Assembly: GCA_037442005.1 (NCBI GenBank)
Contig: JBBIRA010000003.1
Span: forward strand, 31,971 to 95,970
Length of the DNA stretch: 64,000 nucleotides
Origin: Leptospirillum sp037442005
GTDB taxonomy: Bacteria; Nitrospirota; Leptospirillia; Leptospirillales; Leptospirillaceae
Reading direction: 5' to 3'
Positions 1 to 8,962 of this stretch are shown here, one piece after another. Numbering within the stretch: position 1 is the first letter of the stretch; every line of letters begins with the position of its first letter. The position numbers and the translations under genes are program-made. Under the pieces are notes generated by a model. That model worked only from the letters and a program-made list of their open reading frames with translations, was not told the origin of the DNA and searched no databases.

Positions 1-355
1 AAGCCGCAAATCCCCCCATGTCGCCGGTCACTCCCCCGCCCAGAACGAGAAGAGGTTCCCGTCGTTCCCATCGGCGCGCCAGAAGATCATCGATCAGACG
101 GGTCACTGACCCCAGAACTTTTGTAATCTCCCCATCAGGCAACTGGAATGATTCGACCTGATAGCCACCATCGGCCAGGGATCGGGCAATACGCTCCCCG
201 TGAAGCGGCCAGACAACCGGATTGGAGACAAAACCGATACGGGTCCCCGGCAGAAACCCAAGCCCGGTGATCGCTGTCGTCAGATCCGTTGACAGCCCCG
301 ATTCAATCGAAACGGAGTAAGGTCCCAGGCGGGACTGTACAGGGATCCGGTTCAT
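1..355 (-). CDS. aroB: 3-dehydroquinate synthase, N-terminal part (cut by window start)
   Basis: The minus strand is open from an ATG at 355 to the window edge and encodes the first ~118 residues of AroB, which converts DAHP to 3-dehydroquinate in the shikimate pathway. The glycine-rich NAD-binding motif GGGVTGDMGGFAA lies at the truncated end and matches the family's GGGVxGDxxGFxA signature. The ATG overlaps the aroK stop as ATGA, so translation is probably coupled. The rest of the gene lies outside the window. Identity rests on this motif and on the aroC-aroK-aroB order. Confidence 0.9.
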   Translation of the reverse strand, partial: MNRIPVQSRLGPYSVSIESGLSTDLTTAITGLGFLPGTRIGFVSNPVVWPLHGERIARSLADGGYQVESFQLPDGEITKVLGSVTRLIDDLLARRWERREPLLVLGGGVTGDMGGFAA

Positions 356-924
356 GGTCCGTTTTTCTCCGCGGCCCATCCGGGCTCCCAAAACTTTGAA
401 ATCTGGGAAACGACCTGCGGAACACTCAACCCCCCCGTTTCGACAGTATAGTCAGCGATTTCCCTGTAGAGAGGATCCCGTTCCCTGACCGTCAGGGCGA
501 TTTCATCGGCAAGAGAGATTTCCGCATTGAGCCGGGGACGGGTATTCCCCCAGTGAGAAAGACGGTTTTCCAGAACTTCCAGAGAAACAAAAAGATAGAG
601 AACCCACCCCATGGCCATGATGGACTTCCTGTTCGATAACGACAGGACAATCCCTCCTCCGGTTGAGACGACGCCGGGTCTGACATCAGAAAGTTTTGAG
701 AGAACGGAGGATTCAATCTCCCGGAATGCACTTTCTCCTTTTTTAGACCAAAAAACGGAGATCGGCTCCCGGATAACCTCCTCGACCATGCGGTCAGTAT
801 CATAAAACGGGAGATCCCTCACTCTCGCCAGAGAGTGGCCAATCGTCGTTTTTCCGCTTCCCCTCGGTCCCACAAGAAAGAGATGTCCGGGAAATTTTTC
901 GGGAACACGATCATCAGAGCTCAA
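352..924 (-). CDS. aroK: Shikimate kinase
   Basis: This 190-residue protein phosphorylates shikimate with ATP to shikimate 3-phosphate in the cytoplasm. The Walker A loop GPRGSGKTTIG lies near residue 20. The family's D-x-D-R shikimate-binding element is seen as YDTDRMVEE, and a GGG segment (VSTGGGIVL) follows around residue 90. Length is slightly above the usual 170-180 because of a short N-terminal extension. The start appears to be TTG, overlapping the aroC stop as TTGA. No ATG is available before the P-loop in this frame. It sits between aroC and aroB in one operon. Confidence 0.95.
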   Translation of the reverse strand: MSSDDRVPEKFPGHLFLVGPRGSGKTTIGHSLARVRDLPFYDTDRMVEEVIREPISVFWSKKGESAFREIESSVLSKLSDVRPGVVSTGGGIVLSLSNRKSIMAMGWVLYLFVSLEVLENRLSHWGNTRPRLNAEISLADEIALTVRERDPLYREIADYTVETGGLSVPQVVSQISKFWEPGWAAEKNGP

Positions 925-2111
925 CGGCTATTTCCCGGATAAAAGGCCTGGTAGACCTGCCGGGTTGCTTCAACGTGTGACAGCAGCTCGCCTACAGAAT
1001 CCCCCGAAAACTTCTCCGAAACAGCCTGGGCCAGAATCAGACACACCATGGCTTCACCCACCACAGCGGCTGCAGGGACCGCACAGGTGTCGGACCGCTC
1101 AATAGTCGCAGGCGCCGGCTCTCCCGTTCTGATATTTACCGACGGGAGCGGATTATAAAGGGTCGAGATCGGCTTCATGGCCGCCCGGACAACCAGGGGC
1201 TGACCATTGGTCATACCGCCCTCAAGCCCTCCTGCCCCGTTTGAGGACCTGACCGGAGGCTCCCCGGAAGTCGAAGGGAGGAAGGGGTCATGAACCTTTG
1301 AACCATGGCGACGGGCTCCCTCGATGCCCAGACCGATTTCAACGCCCTTGATCGCCTGGATACTCATCAACCCCTGGGCAAGGAGTCCGTCGAGACGACG
1401 ATCCCATTGGGTATGGCTCCCCAACCCCACTGGAAGCGCCGAGGTTCTCACCTCAAAGATCCCGCCGAGTGTATCGCCTTCCCGTTTGGCGCTCCGGATG
1501 GCTTCGATCATTAAGAGGGATGCCTCCGGCTCGGGACAGAACACTTCCGACGACATGACTTTCGACCTCAATTCGGAGAAGTCCGTCGCGGGAAAATGAG
1601 GATCTTTCATGGCAACAGCGCCGATCTCGAGTACAAACGAGGCCACATCGATCCCGATCTGCCGGAGGTATTGCCGGGCAATTCCCCCGAGCGCAACCCG
1701 CATGGCGGTCTCGCGGGCACTCGCCCGTTCCAGAATATTCCGGAGATCTTTCTGGCCATACTTGATGCCCCCGGCATAATCCGCATGGCCGGGTCGGGGA
1801 ATGATCACCTGACGGTCAGGTTCTCCGCTTCGGGGGTCGGTCGCCATATCTTCTTCCCAGTGGGAAAAGTCCTTGTTTTCAAGAATAACCGTAATCGGGC
1901 TCCCGATCGCCACACCCCGGCGGACACCGGTCAGGAAACGGACCTCATCGGTTTCAATGCGCATCCGGCCTCCGCGACCGTACCCCATTTTCCTCCGGGA
2001 CAGATCTTCGGCCAGCATGTGGACATCAAGAGCCATGCCCGATGGAATTCCCTCGATGATCCCGACCAGGGCCGGCCCATGGGATTCCCCTGCCGTCACA
2101 AACCGGATCAA
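921..2111 (-). CDS. aroC: Chorismate synthase
   Basis: This 396-residue enzyme converts EPSP to chorismate, the last shikimate step, with reduced FMN as cofactor. The N-terminus carries the signature GESHGPALVGIIEGIPSG. The family's RPGHADYAG-type motif (residues ~107-115) and the SSNGAGGLEGGMTNG segment, matching the usual GGIxGGIsNG region, are both present. The start codon is TTG at 2111, overlapping the upstream lipoprotein stop as TTGA. The start is supported because the encoded MIRF leads directly into the conserved TAGESHG. It is translationally linked to aroK downstream. Confidence 0.96.
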   Translation of the reverse strand: MIRFVTAGESHGPALVGIIEGIPSGMALDVHMLAEDLSRRKMGYGRGGRMRIETDEVRFLTGVRRGVAIGSPITVILENKDFSHWEEDMATDPRSGEPDRQVIIPRPGHADYAGGIKYGQKDLRNILERASARETAMRVALGGIARQYLRQIGIDVASFVLEIGAVAMKDPHFPATDFSELRSKVMSSEVFCPEPEASLLMIEAIRSAKREGDTLGGIFEVRTSALPVGLGSHTQWDRRLDGLLAQGLMSIQAIKGVEIGLGIEGARRHGSKVHDPFLPSTSGEPPVRSSNGAGGLEGGMTNGQPLVVRAAMKPISTLYNPLPSVNIRTGEPAPATIERSDTCAVPAAAVVGEAMVCLILAQAVSEKFSGDSVGELLSHVEATRQVYQAFYPGNSR

Positions 2112-2704
2112 GGCATCATCGGCATCATTGGCATACCGCCTCCTCCACCGGCACCACCACCCGGCTTGGTATTGTCAGGCCCCATTTTTTTCTTCTTCTT
2201 GTGCGGAACAAGATGTAGCGTCACCCCGAGAAGGGACTGGAAGTCCGCCCCAAGATAGACACTCTGCGCCACCAGGATTCCTTTTCCCGGGACATTCGCG
2301 ACAGAACTGACCCGGGCGTGGTTCAGAAACAAGTCAATCCGGCGAACGAGCGCAGGCTGGATCGCCATGGCCTGTCCCACAGTCTGATTCCCCGAGAGAG
2401 ACAGTGTCCTGATCTGTTCGATCATTTTTTTCTTATTTTCATCGCGGGCCTTGTAGTAAGCTTCAAGTCTCGCATTGCCATCCATGACTTGAGCTTCCGG
2501 AAGAAGAACGATCGAGTTCACACGAATAGAGCTTCCGGACCAGGGCAACTCGTACGAATAGATCTTCTTTTTCTTGGGTGCCGATGAGCATCCCGCAAGA
2601 AGAACAAGGGCACAGAGCGTCCAGAGGGCAAGAACATGGGAACGGCCCCTTGGGGAGTTTCTTTTCTCAATCATTGGTGTCACTTGCTCATAATGCTTCA
2701 TCAC
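2108..2704 (-). CDS. Putative lipoprotein with Gly/Met-rich tail
   Basis: No confident family is recognised. The N-terminus has a basic stretch, a hydrophobic segment and a lipobox ending LLAGCSS (Cys about residue 39), so the product is probably a lipid-anchored envelope protein. The body contains LLPEAQV and a late QSVYLGADFQSLLG segment. The C-terminus is odd: a run of five lysines, then Gly-rich sequence and repeated MPMMP. The frame can start at GTG 2704 (overlapping the rapZ stop) or at an ATG at 2674. It lies between rapZ and aroC and shares the operon through short overlaps. Confidence 0.7.
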   Translation of the reverse strand: MMKHYEQVTPMIEKRNSPRGRSHVLALWTLCALVLLAGCSSAPKKKKIYSYELPWSGSSIRVNSIVLLPEAQVMDGNARLEAYYKARDENKKKMIEQIRTLSLSGNQTVGQAMAIQPALVRRIDLFLNHARVSSVANVPGKGILVAQSVYLGADFQSLLGVTLHLVPHKKKKKMGPDNTKPGGGAGGGGGMPMMPMMP

Positions 2705-3570
2705 TTCCCCATATCCCGGTGAATGACTCTCATATCATACCCTTTGTCCAGAAGGTCATTGCCTAATGCCTGGGCCAGCGCAACGGAGCGATGGCGCCCT
2801 CCCGTACATCCGAGCCCCAATGTCAGAACCGATCTTCCTTCCGAAACATAATTCGGCAGGAGGTAGCCCAGAAACGATTTCAGGTTGGACAAAAACCCAT
2901 CTCCGCCTTCAGCAAACACCATGTCGGCAACCGGCCCGTCAAGTCCGGTCTTGTCCCTGAACTCGGGAACGTAATACGGATTGGGAAGGAACCGGACATC
3001 TAAGACAATGTCACATTCAATCGGAATGCCGTACTTGAATCCGAAGGACATGATAAACAGCTTGAGCCCCTTGTATTCCTGTCCATGTCCATAAAGCTTG
3101 AAAAGAACCGTCTTCAATTCACCGGTCTTGACTCCCGTTGTATTAATAAGCCTGTCCGCGCGGGCCTTTAAGGATGCCAGCTTTTCACGCTCATTCTGAA
3201 TCGCCTCAACCAGTGATTTTCCTGAGCTACCGGACAAGGGATGGGGACGTCTTGTTTCAGAAAAGCGGCGGATCAGCTCCGCATCGTCCGCTTCCAGAAA
3301 CAGGATCTCCGAATCCCTTCCCTGATTTTTCAGGTCTTCGTAAAAACGGAGAAAGACATCCAGGAAGCCCCGTTCCCGGATGTCGATCCCGATGGCCACA
3401 TTGGAAATAGCCGGAACACTGTGGGTAATGAGTTCGGCAAATCTCGACAGAAGGGGAGAAGGAAGATTTTCCACGCAAAAATAGCCAAGGTCCTCAAGAA
3501 CCTGGATTGCGTGGCTCTTCCCTGCCCCGGAAAGTCCACTGACAAATAAAAAGTGGGTACGATCCATCAT
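2701..3570 (-). CDS. rapZ: RNase adapter / nucleotide-binding protein RapZ (YvcJ family)
   Basis: This 289-residue P-loop protein has Walker A GLSGAGKS at residues ~13-20. It also carries family segments such as GYFCVENLP, RRFSETRRPHPLS and, near the C-terminus, GLGCTGGRHRSVALA. In enterobacteria RapZ directs RNase E to GlmZ and so controls glucosamine-6-phosphate synthase. In other bacteria the homologue binds nucleotides such as UDP-GlcNAc. The rpoN-hpf-rapZ arrangement is a widely conserved neighbourhood. The exact role here is inferred from the family. Confidence 0.92.
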   Translation of the reverse strand: MMDRTHFLFVSGLSGAGKSHAIQVLEDLGYFCVENLPSPLLSRFAELITHSVPAISNVAIGIDIRERGFLDVFLRFYEDLKNQGRDSEILFLEADDAELIRRFSETRRPHPLSGSSGKSLVEAIQNEREKLASLKARADRLINTTGVKTGELKTVLFKLYGHGQEYKGLKLFIMSFGFKYGIPIECDIVLDVRFLPNPYYVPEFRDKTGLDGPVADMVFAEGGDGFLSNLKSFLGYLLPNYVSEGRSVLTLGLGCTGGRHRSVALAQALGNDLLDKGYDMRVIHRDMGK

Positions 3571-3588
3571 TGATTCCCCGGGGAAACC

Positions 3589-4107
3589 TCAATACTCCGG
3601 ACGAATCTGACCAAGGCTGCCATCTTTCCGGCGGTACAACAGCATCATGGCCTGATCCATGGAGTTGATATAGAGAAAAAAGTCCTTGTCGAGGAGCTCC
3701 ATCTGCAAAATGGCATCTTCCTGCTCCATCGGCTTGACCGGGAAGCGTTTGCTTTTCACCAGCGGAGGAAGAATGCGCTGGCCGGAAGTCTCCGCTGGAG
3801 GGGGTTGCACACCTGTCGTCCTGTTATGTTGAATCTTCTGTTTGAACTTGATCAGCTGACGCTGAAGCTTTTCAACGACCAGATCCATCGACCCGTAAAG
3901 ATCATTGGTCACAGCCTCAGCATGAATGATACGGCCATTGGCATGGAGCGTCACTTCGACCTTTTGCCTGATTTTCTCCACAGACATGACAACTTCCGCA
4001 TGGCTGTTTTCCGGAGAAACACGATCAAGAACAGACAATTTTTCCTGTATCCGTTGCTTGATTCCCTCAGTAAGCTCCATGTGGCGTGCCGTAATCAACA
4101 TTTGCAT
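3589..4107 (-). CDS. hpf: Ribosome hibernation promoting factor, long form
   Basis: About 172 residues. The N-terminal HPF/YfiA fold binds the 30S decoding region. The C-terminal domain contains RFPVKPMEQEDAILQMELL and YRRKDGSLGQIRP, the hallmark of long HPF, which dimerises ribosomes into 100S particles. The start is placed at ATG 4107 because an AGGGAG Shine-Dalgarno lies about 8 bases upstream and the encoded MQMLITARHMELTEGIK matches the family N-terminus. The same frame stays open ~32 codons further upstream without family similarity. It lies downstream of rpoN, as in many Gram-negatives. Confidence 0.93.
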   Translation of the reverse strand: MQMLITARHMELTEGIKQRIQEKLSVLDRVSPENSHAEVVMSVEKIRQKVEVTLHANGRIIHAEAVTNDLYGSMDLVVEKLQRQLIKFKQKIQHNRTTGVQPPPAETSGQRILPPLVKSKRFPVKPMEQEDAILQMELLDKDFFLYINSMDQAMMLLYRRKDGSLGQIRPEY

Positions 4108-4427
4108 TGAAATTCTCCCTTCACTTTCAGTTTTTACCGAACAACAAACAAATTCCCCGAACATTTCGGGGATAGTCTCCCTCAAACATAAAACCGGATC
4201 CAAACATCATAAATAATTCAAAAACACTTCCCTCCCGAAAGAAAAAGACTCAAAGGTCTTGAATATGATTTGACCTGATTCACGCCTCACCCGGGGAAGG
4301 TCCATTACAGAAAAAAGACCCGCTCGCACCCTGCCCTGATAACACAACAATAAATGGTTCTAACTTAGTGGGTGGGTGACAAGATGTCAACGAACTTCCC
4401 CTGGAAACATTCCCCTCCAATAATCCC
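4108..4427 (-). other. rpoN-hpf intergenic region with a perfect hairpin
   Basis: 320 bases without a supported gene, read on the minus strand from the rpoN stop to the hpf start. It contains an 8-bp perfect inverted repeat with a 3-base loop at 4154-4172 (TCCCCGAA/TTCGGGGA), about 47 bases before the hpf start and followed on the minus strand by T-rich sequence. This could be an attenuator or leader structure for hpf. A weak 5-bp hairpin followed by T-rich sequence lies near 4245-4261. No convincing sigma-70 or sigma-54 promoter was identified. Confidence 0.4.
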
Positions 4428-5918
4428 TTACCCGTGAGCCCCCTTTTTTCGCTTGTTCACCGGAGGAATGTCGAGCTCCATTCGGTATTTCGCCACCGTT
4501 CTCCTCGCAATGACAATGCCCTCTTTCGCCAGTGCATCCATAATAGCCTGGTCTGAAAGAGGGTGCTTGGGATTTTCCTGCCGAACCAGTTCCTTCAATC
4601 GTTCACGGACACTGACGGAAGAATGGTCACCCCCGTTTGAAGAGGCAATCGATCCGGAGAAAAAGAATTTCAGTTCGATAATCCCGAACGGTGTTTCCGC
4701 ATACTTTTTATTGGTCACCCGGGAAATGGTCGACTCATGAAGCCCCAGATCCTGCGCAATCGTTTTCAGAACCAGAGGCTTCAAGGCAGCAGGTCCCTGG
4801 AAGAAAAAATCCCGTTGATAGCGAAGCACCGCTTCAGCAACCCTGAGAATGGTCTTTTTTCTCTGATCAATACTTTTAAGAAACCATTGGGCATTTTTCA
4901 GTTTATCTTCAAAGTAGGAACGGGACGCATCATCCTTTTTCATGTTCTTGAGAAGATCCCGATACACAGGATGAATCCGGACCCTGGGAATCCCTGATTC
5001 AATCAGGCTGACCTCAATTTTACCCCCTCCGGCGTCCCAGAATCGGACATCCGGGGCAATCGCAGCCGGCGTATCCTGATCAAACGGTCTTCCGGGCTTG
5101 GTTTCAAGTCTTCGGATAATCCTGACGGCTTCGTCAAACTCCTCGGAAGTCGCCTGAAGCTTTTTCATGATCGGTTTGAACTGGGAAGCCAGAAAATCAT
5201 CCATACATTCGTCCAGAATTCTAAAGACCAATGTTCCGGCAAGATCGAGCTGGCGGACCTGGATCAGGAGACATTCCTTGAGATTCCTGGCACCGACCCC
5301 GGGGGGGTCGCACTCCTGCAGGACCCCCAGAACCCGATCAAAAGAGATCCCTTCCCGCAGTCCGGGAGGAACTTCCTCCTCCGTTACCTGGAGGTACCCG
5401 TCTTCATTCAGGTTTCCGGCCATAAACCGGGCAAGCTCGAGCTCTTTTGGAGAAAGGTCGGAAAAAGACAGCTGCCAGTTGACATGTTCCTCTAGGGATG
5501 TCCCCCCGGCAAGAAACTTCTCGTAGGAGTAATCGGAAGAGACTTCCTCCCGGTTCCGCTGTTCGTCCCGAAAGCTGTCCGCCGCATCAAGACCTTCCAG
5601 CATGGGGTGTTCCCAGGTGGAAAGAGGATCTGCCGGCTGATCGTCCTCATTGCCGGATGCAGAACTCCCTTCCCAGTCATCGGACTCTCCACGGGACAGT
5701 TCCCCCTCACCGGCCGATTCATCCCCATAGGAATCCCCGTCCGATTCCCCGGAATCCCCCGGCTCCAGCATCTCAAGCAAGGGATTCAGCTGTACCTCTT
5801 CCACCATTTCATTCACCAGATCAAGGCGGGACAGCATAAGAAGATGGATCGACTGTTGAAGCTGGGGAGTCATGACCATCTTCTGGCCAAGCTTGATTTC
5901 AAGCGACTGTCTGATCAT
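4428..5918 (-). CDS. rpoN: RNA polymerase sigma-54 factor
   Basis: This 496-residue protein has the three RpoN regions. Region I is the Gln/Leu-rich N-terminus (QLQQSIHLLML). Region II is a strongly acidic linker at residues ~50-125. Region III is the core-binding and DNA-binding part, with the RpoN box ARRTVAKYR near the C-terminus. It directs core polymerase to -24/-12 promoters and needs AAA+ activators. None of those activators is in this window. The ATG overlaps the lptB stop as ATGA, the classic lptB-rpoN coupling. Confidence 0.97.
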   Translation of the reverse strand: MIRQSLEIKLGQKMVMTPQLQQSIHLLMLSRLDLVNEMVEEVQLNPLLEMLEPGDSGESDGDSYGDESAGEGELSRGESDDWEGSSASGNEDDQPADPLSTWEHPMLEGLDAADSFRDEQRNREEVSSDYSYEKFLAGGTSLEEHVNWQLSFSDLSPKELELARFMAGNLNEDGYLQVTEEEVPPGLREGISFDRVLGVLQECDPPGVGARNLKECLLIQVRQLDLAGTLVFRILDECMDDFLASQFKPIMKKLQATSEEFDEAVRIIRRLETKPGRPFDQDTPAAIAPDVRFWDAGGGKIEVSLIESGIPRVRIHPVYRDLLKNMKKDDASRSYFEDKLKNAQWFLKSIDQRKKTILRVAEAVLRYQRDFFFQGPAALKPLVLKTIAQDLGLHESTISRVTNKKYAETPFGIIELKFFFSGSIASSNGGDHSSVSVRERLKELVRQENPKHPLSDQAIMDALAKEGIVIARRTVAKYRMELDIPPVNKRKKGAHG

Positions 5919-6658
5919 GAGGAATCCCCTGATGGTTGGTTCAGGGTAAACTTTTCCCCGAGATAAAAGGCTTTGGCTTTAGGACTGTTCGCCACTTGCT
6001 GGGGGGTCCCCTCTTCCAGGATCATTCCCTGATTGATCACATAGGCCCGGTCGGTAATCTCAAGCGTCTCCCGGACATTATGATCCGTAATCAACACCCC
6101 GATATCCCGCCGTTTCAGATCGGCAATAATTTTCTGTATATCGATCACCGCAATCGGATCAACACCCGCAAAGGGCTCATCAAGCAAAATATACCGGGGT
6201 TTGGTGGCCAAGGCTCTGGCCACCTCCACTCTCCGCCGCTCTCCTCCGGAAAGGGTATAGGCTTTGTTTTTGGTCAGGTGGGCAATATTCAGCTCGGCAA
6301 GCAAGGTATCGAGCCGTTGTTGTCTTTCATCGCGGGTGAGATCCATATATTCAAGGACTGCCATGATGTTTTCAGAAACGGTCAGTTTGCGGAAGATAGA
6401 GCTTTCCTGGGGCAGATAGCTGATCCCTTTACGGGCGCGCATATGGACGGGAAGATGAGAGATTTCATCCTCGTCCATCAGGATCTTTCCGCCATCGGGC
6501 CGGACAAGTCCCACAATCATGTAGAATGTTGTCGTTTTTCCCGCCCCGTTGGGGCCCAGAAGCCCTACAACCTCTCCCTGGGAAACGCTCAGGTTGACAC
6601 CACCGACAACCCACCTTTTCCGATAATTCTTTTTCAGGTCCGAGACTGTAATCGCCAC
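5915..6658 (-). CDS. lptB: LPS export ABC transporter ATPase LptB
   Basis: 247 residues with Walker A GPNGAGKTT, the ABC signature LSGGERRRVE, Walker B YILLDEPFAGVDP and a switch histidine in TDHNVRET. It powers extraction of lipopolysaccharide from the inner membrane with LptFG, which are not in this window. The start is GTG at 6658, immediately after the lptA stop. LptB is the one ABC ATPase usually encoded beside rpoN and lptA/lptC, so the assignment is firm. Confidence 0.96.
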   Translation of the reverse strand: MAITVSDLKKNYRKRWVVGGVNLSVSQGEVVGLLGPNGAGKTTTFYMIVGLVRPDGGKILMDEDEISHLPVHMRARKGISYLPQESSIFRKLTVSENIMAVLEYMDLTRDERQQRLDTLLAELNIAHLTKNKAYTLSGGERRRVEVARALATKPRYILLDEPFAGVDPIAVIDIQKIIADLKRRDIGVLITDHNVRETLEITDRAYVINQGMILEEGTPQQVANSPKAKAFYLGEKFTLNQPSGDSS

Positions 6659-7369
6659 CTAGGGGCTCTCCTTCCCTGATGCCCCTTGAGGGCCTTCAGA
6701 CTTCCCCTTTTTATCTTTGTCACTCTTGTCTTTGCCGTTGCCATTGTCTTTTTCACCCTGACCGTTCAGAAGCATCAGACCATGGCCCTGGACAAGACTT
6801 TTGTTGATCCGGGTAAAAAAGGTAATTCGCTCACCGGAAATCCTGTCACCATGTTCGATCACAACCGGAAGTTCCGTCAGGACAAAAAGGTGGCTTGCAG
6901 CAATATAGACAGCCTTTCCCGCAAAAGCCTTTCTCCGGTCCTTTACGATAACGACATGACCTCTTGCCACCATCGTCTGGACCTTCTGGCTTCCCGAAGA
7001 CCCTTGCATATTATCCATGAGCGTCCCTCCTTTTCCAGGAGGAACAAAAAACACATCCAGGGAATCGGCGGTCAGCGTCAGGTGCCCTTTGACAAGGTGA
7101 ACATGGCCCGAAAAATGAATCTTGTTTTCAATATTTTCGGCCAGCATGTGATCCGAATTGATCACCGTTTCAACGGGAGTCGTTTTGGGGTGAACGGGAC
7201 CGGAGGAAGCCGGCTCAGCAGAAAAGACCCGATCCGGAGCAGCCAGTCCGGACAATAAGAAAAAGGATGAAACTCCAACGCCCAGACAGGCCAGTACAGG
7301 CCGGATTTCCCTCAAGCGAAACCGCAATGGCTTTTTCAGCGTTTTACCCCGCAAAGACAGCCCGCACAT
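6659..7369 (-). CDS. lptA: LPS transport periplasmic protein LptA (OstA-like)
   Basis: The central part (ETVINSDHMLAENIENKIHF, ADSLDVFFV, ITFFTRINK) has the OstA/LptA beta-jellyroll pattern that forms the periplasmic bridge carrying LPS to the outer membrane. A basic N-terminus, a hydrophobic segment and a VFSA cleavage-like site give a signal peptide. The C-terminal ~30 residues are a low-complexity Lys/Asp/Gly tail. The frame extends upstream to 7492 inside lptC. ATG 7369, which leads straight into the signal peptide and overlaps lptC by 26 bases, is the most sensible start, though no strong Shine-Dalgarno decides it. Confidence 0.85.
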   Translation of the reverse strand: MCGLSLRGKTLKKPLRFRLREIRPVLACLGVGVSSFFLLSGLAAPDRVFSAEPASSGPVHPKTTPVETVINSDHMLAENIENKIHFSGHVHLVKGHLTLTADSLDVFFVPPGKGGTLMDNMQGSSGSQKVQTMVARGHVVIVKDRRKAFAGKAVYIAASHLFVLTELPVVIEHGDRISGERITFFTRINKSLVQGHGLMLLNGQGEKDNGNGKDKSDKDKKGKSEGPQGASGKESP

Positions 7370-7934
7370 TCCGGTCAAGCTGAAAAAACTGCTTTTTAGG
7401 TGTCGAATGAAGTCCCCTGCCATGGATGACCATTGAACGGCCCAACAGAAAAACCGTTCCTTTTGTATGAATGGAATCGGTTTTGTCATCATAGTTCAGC
7501 CGATCGGATACAATTACCAGTCCATTAGAAAAGCGAGCAGATACCGGAATCGTTTTTTTCTCAACATAAAAATGATGGGAGATCTGGTCAATGACCCCAT
7601 CATCCCCCGATATATCCAATACAAGTCCGGGTTTAACAAGAATATGGGCAGAAAGGTTCCATAACCGTGTCGTTGCCTCCCCTTGTCCAAGAGAAGCCTT
7701 TTTCGCACGTATAAACCATTTCGTCTGACCCGCTTCAGAACGAGTGTATAAAAACCCCGAGATTGTCACCTGAGCCTGGGGAGAAGGGTGTTGATCCACG
7801 GGAACGGATCCCTTCGAAACAACATGCCGATGCGCAATGTATCCAAGCCCGCCAAGCGTCAGGATAATGGGAACAGCCGCAAGAAGCAGGACAAGCGGCT
7901 TATGTTGTAAAAAGCGTCTCCATCCCGGCGACAA
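7344..7934 (-). CDS. lptC: LPS export protein LptC-like
   Basis: 196 residues: one N-terminal transmembrane segment (residues ~13-33), then a periplasmic beta-rich domain with FLYTRSEAGQTKWFIRAKKA. That segment is characteristic of LptC, which passes LPS from LptBFG to LptA at the inner membrane. Similarity in this family is low, so lptA/lptB context carries much of the call. The only in-frame start before the membrane anchor is a TTG at 7934 with a G-rich stretch ~10 bases upstream. It overlaps lptA. The usual kdsC partner is absent and mdh lies upstream instead. Confidence 0.85.
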   Translation of the reverse strand: MSPGWRRFLQHKPLVLLLAAVPIILTLGGLGYIAHRHVVSKGSVPVDQHPSPQAQVTISGFLYTRSEAGQTKWFIRAKKASLGQGEATTRLWNLSAHILVKPGLVLDISGDDGVIDQISHHFYVEKKTIPVSARFSNGLVIVSDRLNYDDKTDSIHTKGTVFLLGRSMVIHGRGLHSTPKKQFFQLDRNVRAVFAG

Positions 7935-8005
7935 TCTAGTCGCGCCCCCCGGGGAATCGCCAGGGATTTTCCCCGGAGAAGCGAGGCCCCCTCATGCAGT
8001 TGGGG

Positions 8006-8962
8006 TCAAAGCTTGTCAGGGAAATGGCGATGAAGGGAAGCGACACCCTCACGAATCGCCTCAACCGATGCGTCAAAGGCTGTCTTCTCCGATTCGGAAA
8101 GAGGCAGGACGATCACCTCTTCAAGACCGGAACTTCCGATCCGGATCGGAACGCCCGAAAACGCGCCCTGAACCCCATACTCTCCCTCGAGATAGACCGA
8201 ACAGGGCACAACCCGGTGACGATCGTGGAGAATCGATTCAATCATCAGATAAATGGCTGCAGCCGGGGCAAAATATGCCGAGGAGTCCTTCATCAGACGG
8301 ACAATTTCCCCACCCCCATCGCGGGTGCGGGCCACCAGTCCATCAAGAACCTTGGGATCAAGCACTTTCGGAAGAGGAACACCGGAAATCGTCGAGAAGT
8401 TCAAAAGGGGAACCATGAGGTCGCCATGGCCACCCATCACGAGCGTCTGAATATTCGAGACCGAAGTGTGGCTGACCTCGCTGACAAAATAGGCAAACCG
8501 GGAAGAATCCAGAGCCCCCCCCATGCCAATGACCCTTTCCCGCTTGAATCCGGTCACCTTCCAGAGAGTATAGGCCATCAGGTCCATCGGATTCGTCACC
8601 ATGATGACAATGGCTTCAGGCGCGTGTTTTTTGATCTTCTCGGCTATCTCGATCATGATCTCGCCATTTTTATGAAGGAGATCATCACGGGTCATACCAG
8701 GCTTCCGGGAGAACCCGGCGGTCACGACAACAACCGAAGATCCTTCAATCTGTTCGTAGTTTCCCGCCCCCGTGATACGGGTATCAAACCCCAGAAGAGG
8801 TCCGGATTCAAGAATATCGAGCGCTTTTCCCTGAGCAATCCCTTCTCTGACATCGATGATGACAACATCGGCAAGGCCGTTTTCAACAATCTTCTGGGCC
8901 GTGGTGGCGCCCACATTCCCAGCCCCGATGATCGAGACTGTCCTTCTTTTTTTCGGGCCCAA
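8006..8962 (-). CDS. mdh: Malate dehydrogenase (LDH-like type)
   Basis: About 318 residues. It oxidises malate to oxaloacetate with NAD in the TCA cycle. The Rossmann motif GAGNVGATTA is at the N-terminus. GFSRKPGMTRDDLL carries the substrate-loop arginines that distinguish MDH from lactate dehydrogenase. VTNPMDLM and the catalytic histidine in GGHGDLMVP follow. The frame is open to a TTG at 8989, but AGGAGG five bases before a second TTG at 8962 gives a family-like N-terminus of MGPKKRRTVSIIGAGNVG, so that start is preferred. A gap of 71 bases separates it from lptC. Confidence 0.93.
   Translation of the reverse strand: MGPKKRRTVSIIGAGNVGATTAQKIVENGLADVVIIDVREGIAQGKALDILESGPLLGFDTRITGAGNYEQIEGSSVVVVTAGFSRKPGMTRDDLLHKNGEIMIEIAEKIKKHAPEAIVIMVTNPMDLMAYTLWKVTGFKRERVIGMGGALDSSRFAYFVSEVSHTSVSNIQTLVMGGHGDLMVPLLNFSTISGVPLPKVLDPKVLDGLVARTRDGGGEIVRLMKDSSAYFAPAAAIYLMIESILHDRHRVVPCSVYLEGEYGVQGAFSGVPIRIGSSGLEEVIVLPLSESEKTAFDASVEAIREGVASLHRHFPDKL

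Noticed and set aside
1596..2258. A 220-codon plus-strand frame antisense to aroC
   Set aside because: Shadow of a firmly identified gene, with no start signal or protein motifs.
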